Translations under genes and position numbers: made by a program
Shown here: in pieces, positions 14,803-21,124 of the stretch
Position numbering within the stretch: the stretch's first letter is position 1
Layout: every line of letters begins with the position of its first letter
Assembly (NCBI GenBank): GCA_049662565.1
Contig: JBATBW010000053.1
Coordinates: forward strand, 1-21,124
Direction: 5' to 3'
DNA length: 21,124 bases
Origin: JBATBW01 sp049662565
GTDB taxonomy: Bacteria; Bacillota_I; Bacilli_A; Erysipelotrichales; Erysipelotrichaceae
The notes under the pieces: generated by a model
Told to the model about the DNA's origin: nothing
Database searches by the model: none
The model's input: only the letters and a program-made list of their open reading frames with translations

Positions 14803-15525
14803 ATGAAAGCAAGTGAAATGAGTGTTAAAGAGTTAGCGAAGTATATTGATTATAGTGTTTTAAAACCAGAATTTACAAAACAAGAAATAATTGATTTAAC
14901 TAAAGATGGTGTTAAATTGGGGTGTGCAACTATTTGTATTAACCCTGCCTATATGGATTTATGTATGCCTTATGTAGAAGGTACTGAAACTAAGCTGTGT
15001 CCAGTATGTGATTTTCCATTTGGAACTAGTAGTACAGAAAGTCGTCTTAAACAAGCTGAAGTTTTATGTCAATATGATAATATTGGTGAAATAGATGTAG
15101 TGGCAAACTTTGGTTTAATTAGAAGTGGTGACTATGATGCTGTTTATGAAGATTTAAAAGCTTTTGTGGATTTATGTCATTCATATAATAAACCGGTTAA
15201 AGTTATTTTTGAAACGGATGCATTAAATGAGGAACAAGTTAAACAAATGTGTGCGGTTAGTGTTAAAGCTAAAGTTGATTTTGTGAAGACTAGTACTGGC
15301 TTTTTAACTGGATATACTAGCGTTGGAGCTGCACCAGAATTAATCCAATTAATGATGGATGAAGTTAAAGGGCAATGCAAGGTTAAAGGTAGTGGATGTA
15401 TCAGAACTAGAGAGCACTTCTTACAATTAATCGATATGGGAATCGATCGTATGGGTGTTGGTTATAAATCAGTACCAGTAGTATTAGGTATAGATCAATG
15501 TTGTACGAACAACGAAAATTATTAA
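14803..15525 (+). CDS. deoC: Deoxyribose-phosphate aldolase (DeoC family)
   Basis: A 240-residue class I aldolase that reversibly cleaves 2-deoxyribose 5-phosphate to glyceraldehyde 3-phosphate and acetaldehyde. Key residues are present: Asp98 in EIDVVANFG, the Schiff-base Lys162 in DFVKTSTGF and the proton-relay Lys195 in KVKGSGCIRT. The opening IDYSVLKP matches the family's IDHTLLKP. The usual IGFPLG is replaced by CDFPFGTS, and several extra cysteines are present. GGAGG precedes the ATG. The usual deo partners (nucleoside phosphorylase, phosphopentomutase, cytidine deaminase) are absent. Instead the gene heads an operon with a DeoR regulator, an NanE-like epimerase and ManA, so a different aldol substrate, as in LsrF, is a real alternative. 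Confidence 0.85.
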   Translation: MKASEMSVKELAKYIDYSVLKPEFTKQEIIDLTKDGVKLGCATICINPAYMDLCMPYVEGTETKLCPVCDFPFGTSSTESRLKQAEVLCQYDNIGEIDVVANFGLIRSGDYDAVYEDLKAFVDLCHSYNKPVKVIFETDALNEEQVKQMCAVSVKAKVDFVKTSTGFLTGYTSVGAAPELIQLMMDEVKGQCKVKGSGCIRTREHFLQLIDMGIDRMGVGYKSVPVVLGIDQCCTNNENY

Positions 15526-16241
15526 TCAAAGATAAATTGGCAAATAAAGGGATAGTACATGTACTATCTCTTTGTGCTGAGTTGAATACATCAGAAAGCA
15601 CAATTAGAAGAGATTTAATCGACATGGAAAAAGAAAATCTTCTAAAAAGGGTCCATGGTGGTGCGGTATCTTTAAATTATGATGTACTTACTAATGCCAA
15701 AGAATTAACTATGAGGGAGAAAACGAATTTAAATGTTGATGCAAAAGAGCGCATCTGTGCTCAGGCCGCAACATATATAAAGGATGGTGACTGTGTATTT
15801 TTTGATGGTGGGACATCAATATACCCAATGGTCAAATATATTAAAGCTAAGAATGTAACTATTGTTACCCATAGCACTTTAGTTTTAGAAATAATTAATC
15901 CTAATGTTGAGATTATTAGTTTAGGTGGTGTCTATAATGCGAAATATAATATGTTAATTGGACCGATTGCACAAGACAATATTAGAAGATTTAATTTTAA
16001 CAAAGCATTTATTGGTTGCGCATGTATTTCTATTGATGATAATATGTCATATACCGCAGAATTAGACAGCGCTATTATAAAAGAATTAGCTATGGAAAAT
16101 AGTATCCAAACTTATCTGTTATGTGATAAGTCTAAAATTGGGTTCAAAGGTTTTTATGCTTTTAAAGAACTAAGTGAATTTAATAAAATATTTACTGATG
16201 ATAATAATAGTTTAGATAATATGGAGAGAGTATATGAATAA
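15498..16241 (+). CDS. DeoR-family transcriptional repressor
   Basis: A 247-residue regulator. Residues 1-60 are the DeoR-type winged helix-turn-helix, with SLCAELNTSESTIRRDLIDM as the recognition region and KRVHGGA just after it. Residues 75-235 are the sugar-phosphate-sensing domain, an ISOCOT fold related to ribose-5-phosphate isomerase, with FFDGGTS binding the phosphate and VTHSTLV, SLGG and LLCDKSKIG following. Such repressors are released by a sugar phosphate intermediate of the pathway they control. The ATG lies 28 bases inside the end of deoC with only a weak AGG upstream, implying translational coupling, and the stop overlaps the epimerase start by 8 bases. It most likely controls this operon through the inverted repeat at the deoC promoter. 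Confidence 0.9.
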   Translation: MLYEQRKLLIKDKLANKGIVHVLSLCAELNTSESTIRRDLIDMEKENLLKRVHGGAVSLNYDVLTNAKELTMREKTNLNVDAKERICAQAATYIKDGDCVFFDGGTSIYPMVKYIKAKNVTIVTHSTLVLEIINPNVEIISLGGVYNAKYNMLIGPIAQDNIRRFNFNKAFIGCACISIDDNMSYTAELDSAIIKELAMENSIQTYLLCDKSKIGFKGFYAFKELSEFNKIFTDDNNSLDNMERVYE

Positions 16242-16980
16242 AGAACAAAAAGCATTAATTGAATCAATGAAAGGTTTGATCGTATCCTGTCAAACTCAAC
16301 CGGATGATCCAATTCATCAAGATGGCATTAGCACCGTAGTAATGATGGCTAATGCTGCTAAGTGGGGTCATGCAAGTGGATTAAGAGCGAACACACCAGC
16401 ACAAATTAAGGCTATCAAAGCAAATAATGATTTACCGGTAATAGGATTGTATAAAATATGGAATGATAATACCGATGTATTTATCACTCCTACTATCCAA
16501 TCGGCCAGAGAAGTAGTAGAAGCGGGAGCGGATATTTTAGCTATTGATTGTACATTTCAAATCAATAGTGAAGGGAATAGAGCCTGTGAGTTAATTAAAC
16601 AAGTAAAAAAAGAAATGCCCAATGTTTTAATTTTTGCGGATGTTTCTAATTTAGAAGAAGCGATCTATGCTAAAGAAAATGGGGCAGATATAGTGGCTCC
16701 AACATTGTACGGATATACTAAAGAAACAAATAAAGAAAATTTAAATTGGTGGGATGTGAAACCAAATTTCGACTTATTAGAAAGCATTGTCAAAAATTGT
16801 GCAGATGAAAATTGTTATGTTATGATGGAAGGACATGTGAATACTGAAGAAGAAGCTGTAAAATGTATTGCCTTGGGTGCGCATAGTGTGGTAGTTGGTA
16901 GTGCAATTACTCGTCCTCATACCATTACTGATCGTTTTAATAGTGCAATTCAAAGATTTTATAGTAGTAAATATAAATAA
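16234..16980 (+). CDS. N-acetylmannosamine-6-phosphate 2-epimerase-like protein (NanE family)
   Basis: A 248-residue (beta/alpha)8 protein of the NanE family, which interconverts ManNAc 6-phosphate and GlcNAc 6-phosphate. Conserved elements are LIVSCQTQP, LRAN, GLYKIW with the catalytic Lys74, ITPT, FADVSN, MMEGH with Glu189, and VVVGSAITRPHTIT binding the phosphate. It departs from canonical NanE at several substrate-contacting points: the usual ALDATxRxRP reads AIDCTFQINSE, TTLSGYT reads APTLYGYT, and GGAxGIRAN reads WGHASGLRAN. No sialate lyase or kinase gene is nearby. A 2-epimerase acting on a different aldose or amino-sugar phosphate is therefore plausible. GGAGAGAG precedes the ATG. 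It sits between the DeoR regulator and a GntR gene 37 bases downstream. Confidence 0.8.
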   Translation: MNKEQKALIESMKGLIVSCQTQPDDPIHQDGISTVVMMANAAKWGHASGLRANTPAQIKAIKANNDLPVIGLYKIWNDNTDVFITPTIQSAREVVEAGADILAIDCTFQINSEGNRACELIKQVKKEMPNVLIFADVSNLEEAIYAKENGADIVAPTLYGYTKETNKENLNWWDVKPNFDLLESIVKNCADENCYVMMEGHVNTEEEAVKCIALGAHSVVVGSAITRPHTITDRFNSAIQRFYSSKYK

Positions 16981-16981
16981 T

Positions 16982-17005
16982 CTTTGTTATAATAATATTA
17001 CAAAG
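16982..17005. promoter_or_regulatory. Extended -10 promoter inside an inverted repeat, before the first GntR gene
   Basis: TG-T-TATAAT at 16985-16993 is an extended -10 element. It is enclosed by CTTTGT (16982-16987) and ACAAAG (17000-17005), arms of an imperfect palindrome typical of GntR-family operators. This suggests autoregulation of the downstream regulator. Confidence 0.5.
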
Positions 17006-17017
17006 AGGTGATATCGT

Positions 17018-17773
17018 ATGGAAAAATTAAATTATGAAAAAGGGGCGTACCCACTATATATTCAAGTTAAGAATATTTTAAAGAAGAAAATCTTAAATAA
17101 AGAATATAAATATGGTGAAAAAATACCGACTGAATTTGAATTGGCTGAACAATTTAACATTAGTCGTATTACTTCTCGCCAATCAGTATTAGAACTCGAA
17201 AAAGAGAAATTAGTAATTCGTAATAAAGGACAAGGAACAATTGTTTGTTATCAAGAAAGAGTATTGGAAAATCTTGATCGTGTAGAATCATTCACTAATG
17301 AGATGTTAAGTCGTCATTTGGAATTTGGAACGACAAAAGCAGAAATTTCTAGTGTGAAGGCGGATAGAGAATTGGCGGATATTTTTTACTTGCCTATTTT
17401 ATCAAAACTTACTTTGATTAAAAGAGTTCGTAACTGTGAAGGGGAACCTTTAGTATATTTTAAATCTTATTTCAGTAAGAAGACGCAATTACCTAGTGAT
17501 ATTAATGAATATTATGGAAGTTTATATGAGTTATTAAAGAAATATAATCCTAATACAAAAATAGGGAAAACATTCGATACTATAAGTGTTATGCTTGCGA
17601 ATAATGAAATTTGTAGTCATTTAAAATGTAAGAAAAATACAGCAATCTTAGTTCGTACACGGGTAGCGTATGACATAAAAAACAACGCTATAGAGTATAC
17701 AATTGCTTATTATCTTGGTCATAAGTATTCTTATACACTACAATTAAGAAATGGAGAACACGAAAGTGAATAA
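17018..17773 (+). CDS. GntR-family transcriptional regulator, HutC subfamily
   Basis: A 251-residue regulator. The N-terminal winged helix (about 11-78) carries YPLYIQVKNILKKKIL, EKIPTEFELAEQFNISRIT and GQGTIV, the standard GntR features; the helix normally reads SRxTVRQAL and here is SRITSRQSVLEL. The C-terminal UTRA effector domain (about 95-240) contains LTLIKRVRNCEGEPLVYFKSYF and AIEYTIAYYLGHKY, marking the HutC subfamily, which senses sugar phosphates, GlcNAc 6-phosphate or histidine-pathway compounds. GAGGTGAT precedes the ATG. It follows the NanE-like gene by 37 bases containing its own extended -10 promoter, and its end overlaps manA. This is the second regulator in one gene group, besides DeoR, so the group may answer to two metabolites. 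Confidence 0.9.
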   Translation: MEKLNYEKGAYPLYIQVKNILKKKILNKEYKYGEKIPTEFELAEQFNISRITSRQSVLELEKEKLVIRNKGQGTIVCYQERVLENLDRVESFTNEMLSRHLEFGTTKAEISSVKADRELADIFYLPILSKLTLIKRVRNCEGEPLVYFKSYFSKKTQLPSDINEYYGSLYELLKKYNPNTKIGKTFDTISVMLANNEICSHLKCKKNTAILVRTRVAYDIKNNAIEYTIAYYLGHKYSYTLQLRNGEHESE

Positions 17774-18728
17774 TATTTTTAAACTTACCCCAGCTTTTAA
17801 GGATTATTTATGGGGTGGGGTTAAATTAATCGAAGACTTTAATAAAGTATGTGATTTATCAATTGTGGCAGAGAGTTGGGAACTAAGTACGCATCCTGAC
17901 GGTACTAGTGTTATCGCAACTGGCAAATATAAGGGCATTAAATTAAGTGATTATATTCAAAACAAAGAAGTTTTAGGTACTAATTGCTTAAAGTTTGATC
18001 GTTTTCCAATGTTAGTTAAATTTATAGATGCGAAGCAAGCTTTATCAATTCAGGTTCATCCCGATAATGAATATGCCTTAAAGAATGAACAAGAATTTGG
18101 TAAAACTGAGGTTTGGTATGTATTAGATGCCCAAGAAGGTGCTAAATTAGTTTATGGTGTTAATCGTGAGATTAGCAAAGAAGAATTGAGAAATAAAATT
18201 AATGATGGTACAGTAATGGATTGTTTAAGAGAGGTACCGGTCAAAAAAGGGGATGTATTCTTTATTCCTTCAGGTACTATACATGCGATTGGTGCCGGAA
18301 TTGTTGTTTGTGAAATTCAACAAAATTCTAATTCTACTTATCGAGTTTATGATTTTAAAAGAAAAGGTGTAGATGGTAAAGAAAGACCATTACATATTGA
18401 TAAAGCGCTAGATGTTTCAAAACTTACTCCTAGTGATGGCAATTTTAAACCAATTGGTGAGTCATGTAATTATGGCACTTATCAAAAAGTCCTAATGGCA
18501 AAAAGCGAAAACTTTGTAACTGATATTTATGATGTCTTTACTAAGTGTGATATTCTTGTGGACAATTCTAGTTTTAAAACATTCACATGTACTAGTGGTA
18601 ACGGAACAGTTAAAACTAATGATGAAGTCTTGAATGTAAAAAAAGGAGATACCTTCTTTGTTGATGCAAACTTTGGCAATGTCGAAGTTTGTGGAGAACT
18701 GCAGTTGTTAGTTTCATATGTTGAGTAA
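17766..18728 (+). CDS. manA: Mannose-6-phosphate isomerase, class I (third PMI homologue)
   Basis: A 320-residue class I phosphomannose isomerase. It opens with IFKLTPAFKDYLWGGVKL, close to the Bacillus/Listeria ManA consensus. The zinc ligands are Gln96 and His98 in LSIQVHPDNEY, Glu115 in GKTEVWYVL and His173 in SGTIHAIGAG. QNSNSTYRVYDFKRKGVDGKERPLH carries the catalytic-region Arg. I prefer the GTG at 17766 because GGAG lies nine bases upstream and the product starts at the family's usual point; the ATG at 17751 adds five residues but has no ribosome site. It overlaps the GntR stop by 8 bases and the next gene by 11. It differs clearly from the copy at 9631, so the two are paralogues, not a recent duplication. 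Confidence 0.9.
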   Translation: MNNIFKLTPAFKDYLWGGVKLIEDFNKVCDLSIVAESWELSTHPDGTSVIATGKYKGIKLSDYIQNKEVLGTNCLKFDRFPMLVKFIDAKQALSIQVHPDNEYALKNEQEFGKTEVWYVLDAQEGAKLVYGVNREISKEELRNKINDGTVMDCLREVPVKKGDVFFIPSGTIHAIGAGIVVCEIQQNSNSTYRVYDFKRKGVDGKERPLHIDKALDVSKLTPSDGNFKPIGESCNYGTYQKVLMAKSENFVTDIYDVFTKCDILVDNSSFKTFTCTSGNGTVKTNDEVLNVKKGDTFFVDANFGNVEVCGELQLLVSYVE

Positions 18729-19122
18729 AGAAGAACAAGCAATTAATAATCATCATGATAATATGAATTGTGCTCAATCAGTATTAGTTGCATTTAGTAA
18801 TGAAGTGAATGTTGATGTGGACACTTTGTATAAAATGATGGAAGGTTTTGGTAGTGGTGTTAGTATTGGTGAAGTTTGTGGTGCTTGTACTGGAATGGTT
18901 AGTTGTATTTCGTTGTTGAATTCAACAGGTATTAATCATAAAGGCGAGAGTAAACACCAAACTCGTTTAGATACTAATAAATATATGAATAAGTTTATCG
19001 CATTGAATGGTTCTTGTATTTGTCGCCAACTAAAAGCTAATAGTGTTAGTTGTGATAAATGTATAGGTGACTGTGCTAGATTAGTAGAAGAATATATAAA
19101 AGAAGATAACTCTAATCGTTAA
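18718..19122 (+). CDS. C-GCAxxG-C-C family cysteine-rich protein
   Basis: A 134-residue cysteine-rich protein of the C_GCAxxG_C_C family (TIGR01909/Pfam 09719). The defining cysteines are visible: NCAQSVLVAF, then VCGACTGMVSCIS, giving the GCxxG core as GACTG, then CICRQLKANSVSCDKCIGDCA near the C terminus. Family members are putative redox or metal-binding proteins, often next to oxidoreductases; no reaction is established. The start overlaps manA by 11 bases with no good ribosome site, so translation is probably coupled to manA termination. It is the last gene of this operon, with a terminator overlapping its stop codon. Its presence suggests that the sugar pathway has a redox or metal-sensitive step, an inference only. 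Confidence 0.85.
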   Translation: MLSKEEQAINNHHDNMNCAQSVLVAFSNEVNVDVDTLYKMMEGFGSGVSIGEVCGACTGMVSCISLLNSTGINHKGESKHQTRLDTNKYMNKFIALNGSCICRQLKANSVSCDKCIGDCARLVEEYIKEDNSNR

Positions 19123-19135
19123 GATTGGAGTTTTT
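19109..19135 (+). terminator. Rho-independent terminator of the deoC-manA group
   Basis: ACTCTAATC at 19109-19117 pairs with GATTGGAGT at 19123-19131 (9 bp, one G-U), loop GTTAA, then a T run to 19135. The loop holds the stop codon of the preceding gene. Confidence 0.75.
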
Positions 19136-19160
19136 ATTAGATATATTGGTATTATTATTG

Positions 19161-19166
19161 TATAAT
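19161..19166 (+). promoter_or_regulatory. Probable -10 box of the second GntR gene
   Basis: TATAAT at 19161-19166, 6 bases before AGAGGT and 18 before the ATG. No clear -35 at the right distance. The start point would lie very near the ribosome site, giving a short leader. Confidence 0.4.
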
Positions 19167-19183
19167 TTAATAGAGGTAATATT

Positions 19184-19873
19184 ATGAAATACAAAGATAT
19201 TTATAATGATATTAGACATAAGATTATTAGAGGAGATTATCCTAGTTACAAAAATATTGAGAGCGAAGAGATGCTTTGTCTTAAGTATGAGGTTTCTCGC
19301 GAAACCTTGCGCAAAGCAATTGGCAAGCTAAAAGATGATGGTTACCTTCATTCTCGTCAGGGTAGTGGTATCTTCGTTAATCCTAAAGAATTCTATTTGA
19401 ATACTAGTCTATTAACGCTTTCTGAAAGAAATAAAGACAGTGAAGTGGTTGTTGAATCGGTAATTATTGATTTTGAAGTTATAAGAGCTGATCAGGTATT
19501 GCTTGATATTTTTAATATTCAAGAAAAAACAAGTTTTTATCATTATCGTCGTTTACGTAAAGTAAATGGTGAGCCTTATACATTAGAAGAAACTTATATG
19601 CCAGTTAAGTTATTTAAAAAGTTTGATCGTAATGCTTTATATGGTTCGGTTTTAGAATATATTGAAAACAATTATGGGGTTGTTGTATCTCATGATATTA
19701 AAAAAATTCAAGCAATTATTCCAAGTAGTGAAGTTAAAAAATTATTGAATATTAGTGATAATCGCTGCTTGTTAATGCAAGAGCATAAAGTGTATTTGTC
19801 TAAGAATATAATTGCACAATACACGATTGAAATTGATAAAAACAACGAAATAACATTCGCTTCAGTGAGGTAA
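19184..19873 (+). CDS. GntR-family regulator, HutC/TreR-like
   Basis: A 229-residue regulator of the HutC subfamily. The winged helix occupies about residues 1-70: KYKDIYNDIRHKIIRGDY, then the recognition segment EEMLCLKYEVSRETLRKAIGKL, then the wing HSRQGSGIFV. The UTRA effector domain (about 90-225) contains FYHYRRLRKVNGEPYTLEETYMP and ends QYTIEID, a pattern shared by TreR- and BglR-like repressors that sense sugar phosphates. AGAGGT precedes the ATG. It is a single gene with its own -10 box and terminator. Immediately downstream lies a promoter whose spacer holds a TTGTATATACAA palindrome, the sequence known as the TreR operator in Bacillus subtilis. It is therefore probably the repressor of the glycyl radical enzyme gene that follows. 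Confidence 0.9.
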   Translation: MKYKDIYNDIRHKIIRGDYPSYKNIESEEMLCLKYEVSRETLRKAIGKLKDDGYLHSRQGSGIFVNPKEFYLNTSLLTLSERNKDSEVVVESVIIDFEVIRADQVLLDIFNIQEKTSFYHYRRLRKVNGEPYTLEETYMPVKLFKKFDRNALYGSVLEYIENNYGVVVSHDIKKIQAIIPSSEVKKLLNISDNRCLLMQEHKVYLSKNIIAQYTIEIDKNNEITFASVR

Positions 19874-19876
19874 ATT

Positions 19877-19915
19877 AAAGACTTTTGGATTAATTTCCGA
19901 AAGTTTTTAATTTTT
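19877..19915 (+). terminator. Rho-independent terminator after the second GntR gene
   Basis: Bases 19877-19888 (AAAGACTTTTGG) pair with 19897-19908 (CCGAAAGTTTTT) in a 12-bp stem with two G-U pairs and an 8-base loop. AATTTTT follows to 19915. It starts 4 bases after the stop. Confidence 0.7.
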
Positions 19916-19926
19916 GAATATAAATA

Positions 19927-19955
19927 TTGACATATTTGTATATACAAATTATACT
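19927..19955 (+). promoter_or_regulatory. Sigma-A promoter of the glycyl radical enzyme gene
   Basis: TTGACA at 19927-19932, a 17-base spacer and TATACT at 19950-19955. The -35 box is consensus and the -10 matches 5 of 6. TGGAGG follows, then the ATG at 19973. Confidence 0.8.
19934..19949. promoter_or_regulatory. TreR-like palindromic operator in the promoter spacer
   Basis: ATTTGTATATACAAAT is a perfect 16-bp palindrome that fills the spacer between the -35 and -10 boxes. Its core TTGTATATACAA is the TreR operator sequence known from Bacillus subtilis. Bound protein would block RNA polymerase directly. The adjacent HutC-type regulator is the natural ligand. Confidence 0.75.
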
Positions 19956-19972
19956 TTTATTGGAGGATGTGT

Positions 19973-21124
19973 ATGAAGAATAAAGTTGAAGGGGCACAAA
20001 ATGTTGAGGTGTCAAAGAAATTACCTTGTGAAAAGCCATTGATTGAACAATTAAAGATCATGGAAGAGTATACTAAAACACATAGAGATCATATTAATAG
20101 TGATAAGTCGACAAGGGAATTGGCTTGTTTGAGAGTACTTTATCCTAGGATGTTTAGAAAAGTTGTGGATAATGATTTAATTGTTGGTCGATTAGATTTT
20201 TTACCGATTGGTTTTGGTAGTGTAACTTCATTAGGTGGAGTTGGTCATTATTGTGTTTTTAATAAATTAAATGATTTTGGTAAATTGATTGGAGATAAGT
20301 ATGATAATCGAATTAAAGCTTTATATGATTATTGGTTAAATAATGATACTAAGGCTATTTATTGTGAACGTTATTTAAAGGAAGATATTGTTGGTCGGTT
20401 TATTGATTGTAACTATCCTTTGATGGCTACTGCTCGTTTATCGGGTATGATGTTGCATTATGATTATTTAATTGAATTGGGTATTGATGGTATTATTGAA
20501 AAGATTAAAAAACAAAATCTTAATGAATTTATTGATAATAGTTTACAGGCAATGTATTTATTTAAAGATGTTGTTGTTAAATTGATAGACGATTTGAATG
20601 ATGATATTTTAGTTTGTGATAATGAAGTTAGAAAAGATGAATTAGTATTTATGAAAAATGATTTAATTTATCTTTTAGATCATAAGCCTCAGACTTTTCA
20701 TCAAGCTTTACAGTTGATTTGGTTGTATGCACTAGTTGCGGGTTGTATTAATTATGGACGTTTAGATGATTTGCTTGGTCCTTTTTTAGTTAATGATTTG
20801 AATAGTGGGACTATTAGTTATGATCAAGCTTATGATTATGTTAAGTCCTTATGGAAATTAATTGAAAATCGAAGAACGACTGTGAATGGTCGGATTATTG
20901 TTGGTGGATATGGGCGTAAGCATGTGGATCAAGCGGATGAATTTGCTCGGTTGTGTTTGAAAGTTGCGAAAGATGTGAAGTATGTTGAGCCTCAATTCAC
21001 ATTGCGTTTTAATAAGGAAACGCCAAAGGATATTAAGGATTTAGCTTTGGAGTGTCTACAAGCTGGTTCGACCTATCCGACATTATATAATGATGATGTT
21101 AATGTAGACGGGGTTAGTTATGGT
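19973..21124 (+). CDS. Glycyl radical enzyme (pyruvate formate-lyase family), N-terminal part
   Basis: The first 384 residues of a protein of the pyruvate formate-lyase/glycerol dehydratase superfamily; the frame is open to the last base. TGGAGG precedes the ATG. Family hallmarks include LACLRVLYPRMF and LIVGRL near the N terminus, PQTFHQALQLIW at about 240-251, and NYGRLDDLLGPFLVNDLNSG, the counterpart of the family's GRxDqxLxPFxxxDLxxG. Farther on come VEPQFTLRFNKETP and ECLQAGSTYPTLYNDD. The catalytic Cys and the C-terminal glycyl radical loop (RVxGY) lie beyond the window. The sequence does not match the N-terminal patterns I know for PFL, choline lyase, glycerol dehydratase, hydroxyproline dehydratase or isethionate lyase, so the reaction is unassigned. 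An activating radical-SAM enzyme would be expected downstream. Confidence 0.8.
   Translation, partial: MKNKVEGAQNVEVSKKLPCEKPLIEQLKIMEEYTKTHRDHINSDKSTRELACLRVLYPRMFRKVVDNDLIVGRLDFLPIGFGSVTSLGGVGHYCVFNKLNDFGKLIGDKYDNRIKALYDYWLNNDTKAIYCERYLKEDIVGRFIDCNYPLMATARLSGMMLHYDYLIELGIDGIIEKIKKQNLNEFIDNSLQAMYLFKDVVVKLIDDLNDDILVCDNEVRKDELVFMKNDLIYLLDHKPQTFHQALQLIWLYALVAGCINYGRLDDLLGPFLVNDLNSGTISYDQAYDYVKSLWKLIENRRTTVNGRIIVGGYGRKHVDQADEFARLCLKVAKDVKYVEPQFTLRFNKETPKDIKDLALECLQAGSTYPTLYNDDVNVDGVSYG

Noticed and set aside
14141..15625. Short open frames opposite the GT14, deoC and DeoR genes
   Set aside because: They overlap well-supported coding sequence on the other strand and have no independent evidence.
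9631..18728. Recent tandem duplication of manA
   Set aside because: The two short ManA proteins differ widely outside the conserved motifs and sit in different operons.
1..21124. CRISPR array, insertion sequence, prophage or tRNA genes
   Set aside because: No regularly spaced repeats, transposase-like or phage-like proteins, or cloverleaf sequences were found by reading.

Overview
The window is AT-rich, densely packed bacterial DNA. It has strong Shine-Dalgarno sequences, stop/start overlaps of a few bases, near-consensus sigma-A promoters, Rho-independent terminators, a CcpA-type cre site and a mannose-family PTS. Together these point to a low-GC, fermentative Bacillota, probably a gut anaerobe of the Erysipelotrichales/Coprobacillaceae kind. 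That placement is inferred from composition and gene content; no marker fixes the species. Trp is TGG and TGA is used as a stop, so a Mollicutes UGA=Trp code is excluded. No rRNA, tRNA, CRISPR array or insertion sequence was seen, and no gap between genes exceeds about 160 bases.

Layout. (1) 1-1949: the 3' end of murA, then a VTT-family membrane protein and a lipoprotein, closed by a terminator. (2) 1968-4244, minus strand: kbl and tdh, which convert threonine to glycine and acetyl-CoA, leaving a divergent regulatory region. (3) 4337-10572: a plus-strand sugar-phosphate operon with cupin-type phosphoglucose isomerase, a 577-residue phosphomannose-isomerase homologue with an extra N-terminal domain, a tandem hairpin/terminator, hexulose-phosphate synthase (hxlA), hexulose-phosphate isomerase (hxlB), a membrane protein, a Cof-type HAD phosphatase, a small membrane protein and a short ManA. 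(4) 10655-13811: a catabolite-controlled mannose-family PTS (EIIA, EIIB, EIIC, EIID) and a small membrane protein behind a terminator. (5) 13813-14667, minus strand: a lone GT14-like glycosyltransferase. (6) 14756-19135: deoC, a DeoR repressor, a divergent NanE-like epimerase, a HutC/GntR regulator, a third ManA homologue and a C-GCAxxG-C-C cysteine protein. (7) 19161-21124: a second HutC/GntR regulator followed, behind a promoter carrying a TreR-like palindrome, by a glycyl radical enzyme that runs off the end.

Taken together this is a sugar-phosphate interconversion region. The PTS imports and phosphorylates hexoses. Three different phosphomannose-isomerase-family proteins and a cupin PGI feed fructose 6-phosphate, and HxlA/HxlB link fructose 6-phosphate to ribulose 5-phosphate and formaldehyde. 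The deoC-nanE-manA group looks like a separate inducible pathway for a sugar that cannot be named from the sequence. The best candidates for something undescribed are that group, the unassigned glycyl radical enzyme with its own repressor and operator, and several possible RNA devices where terminators abut ribosome binding sites.
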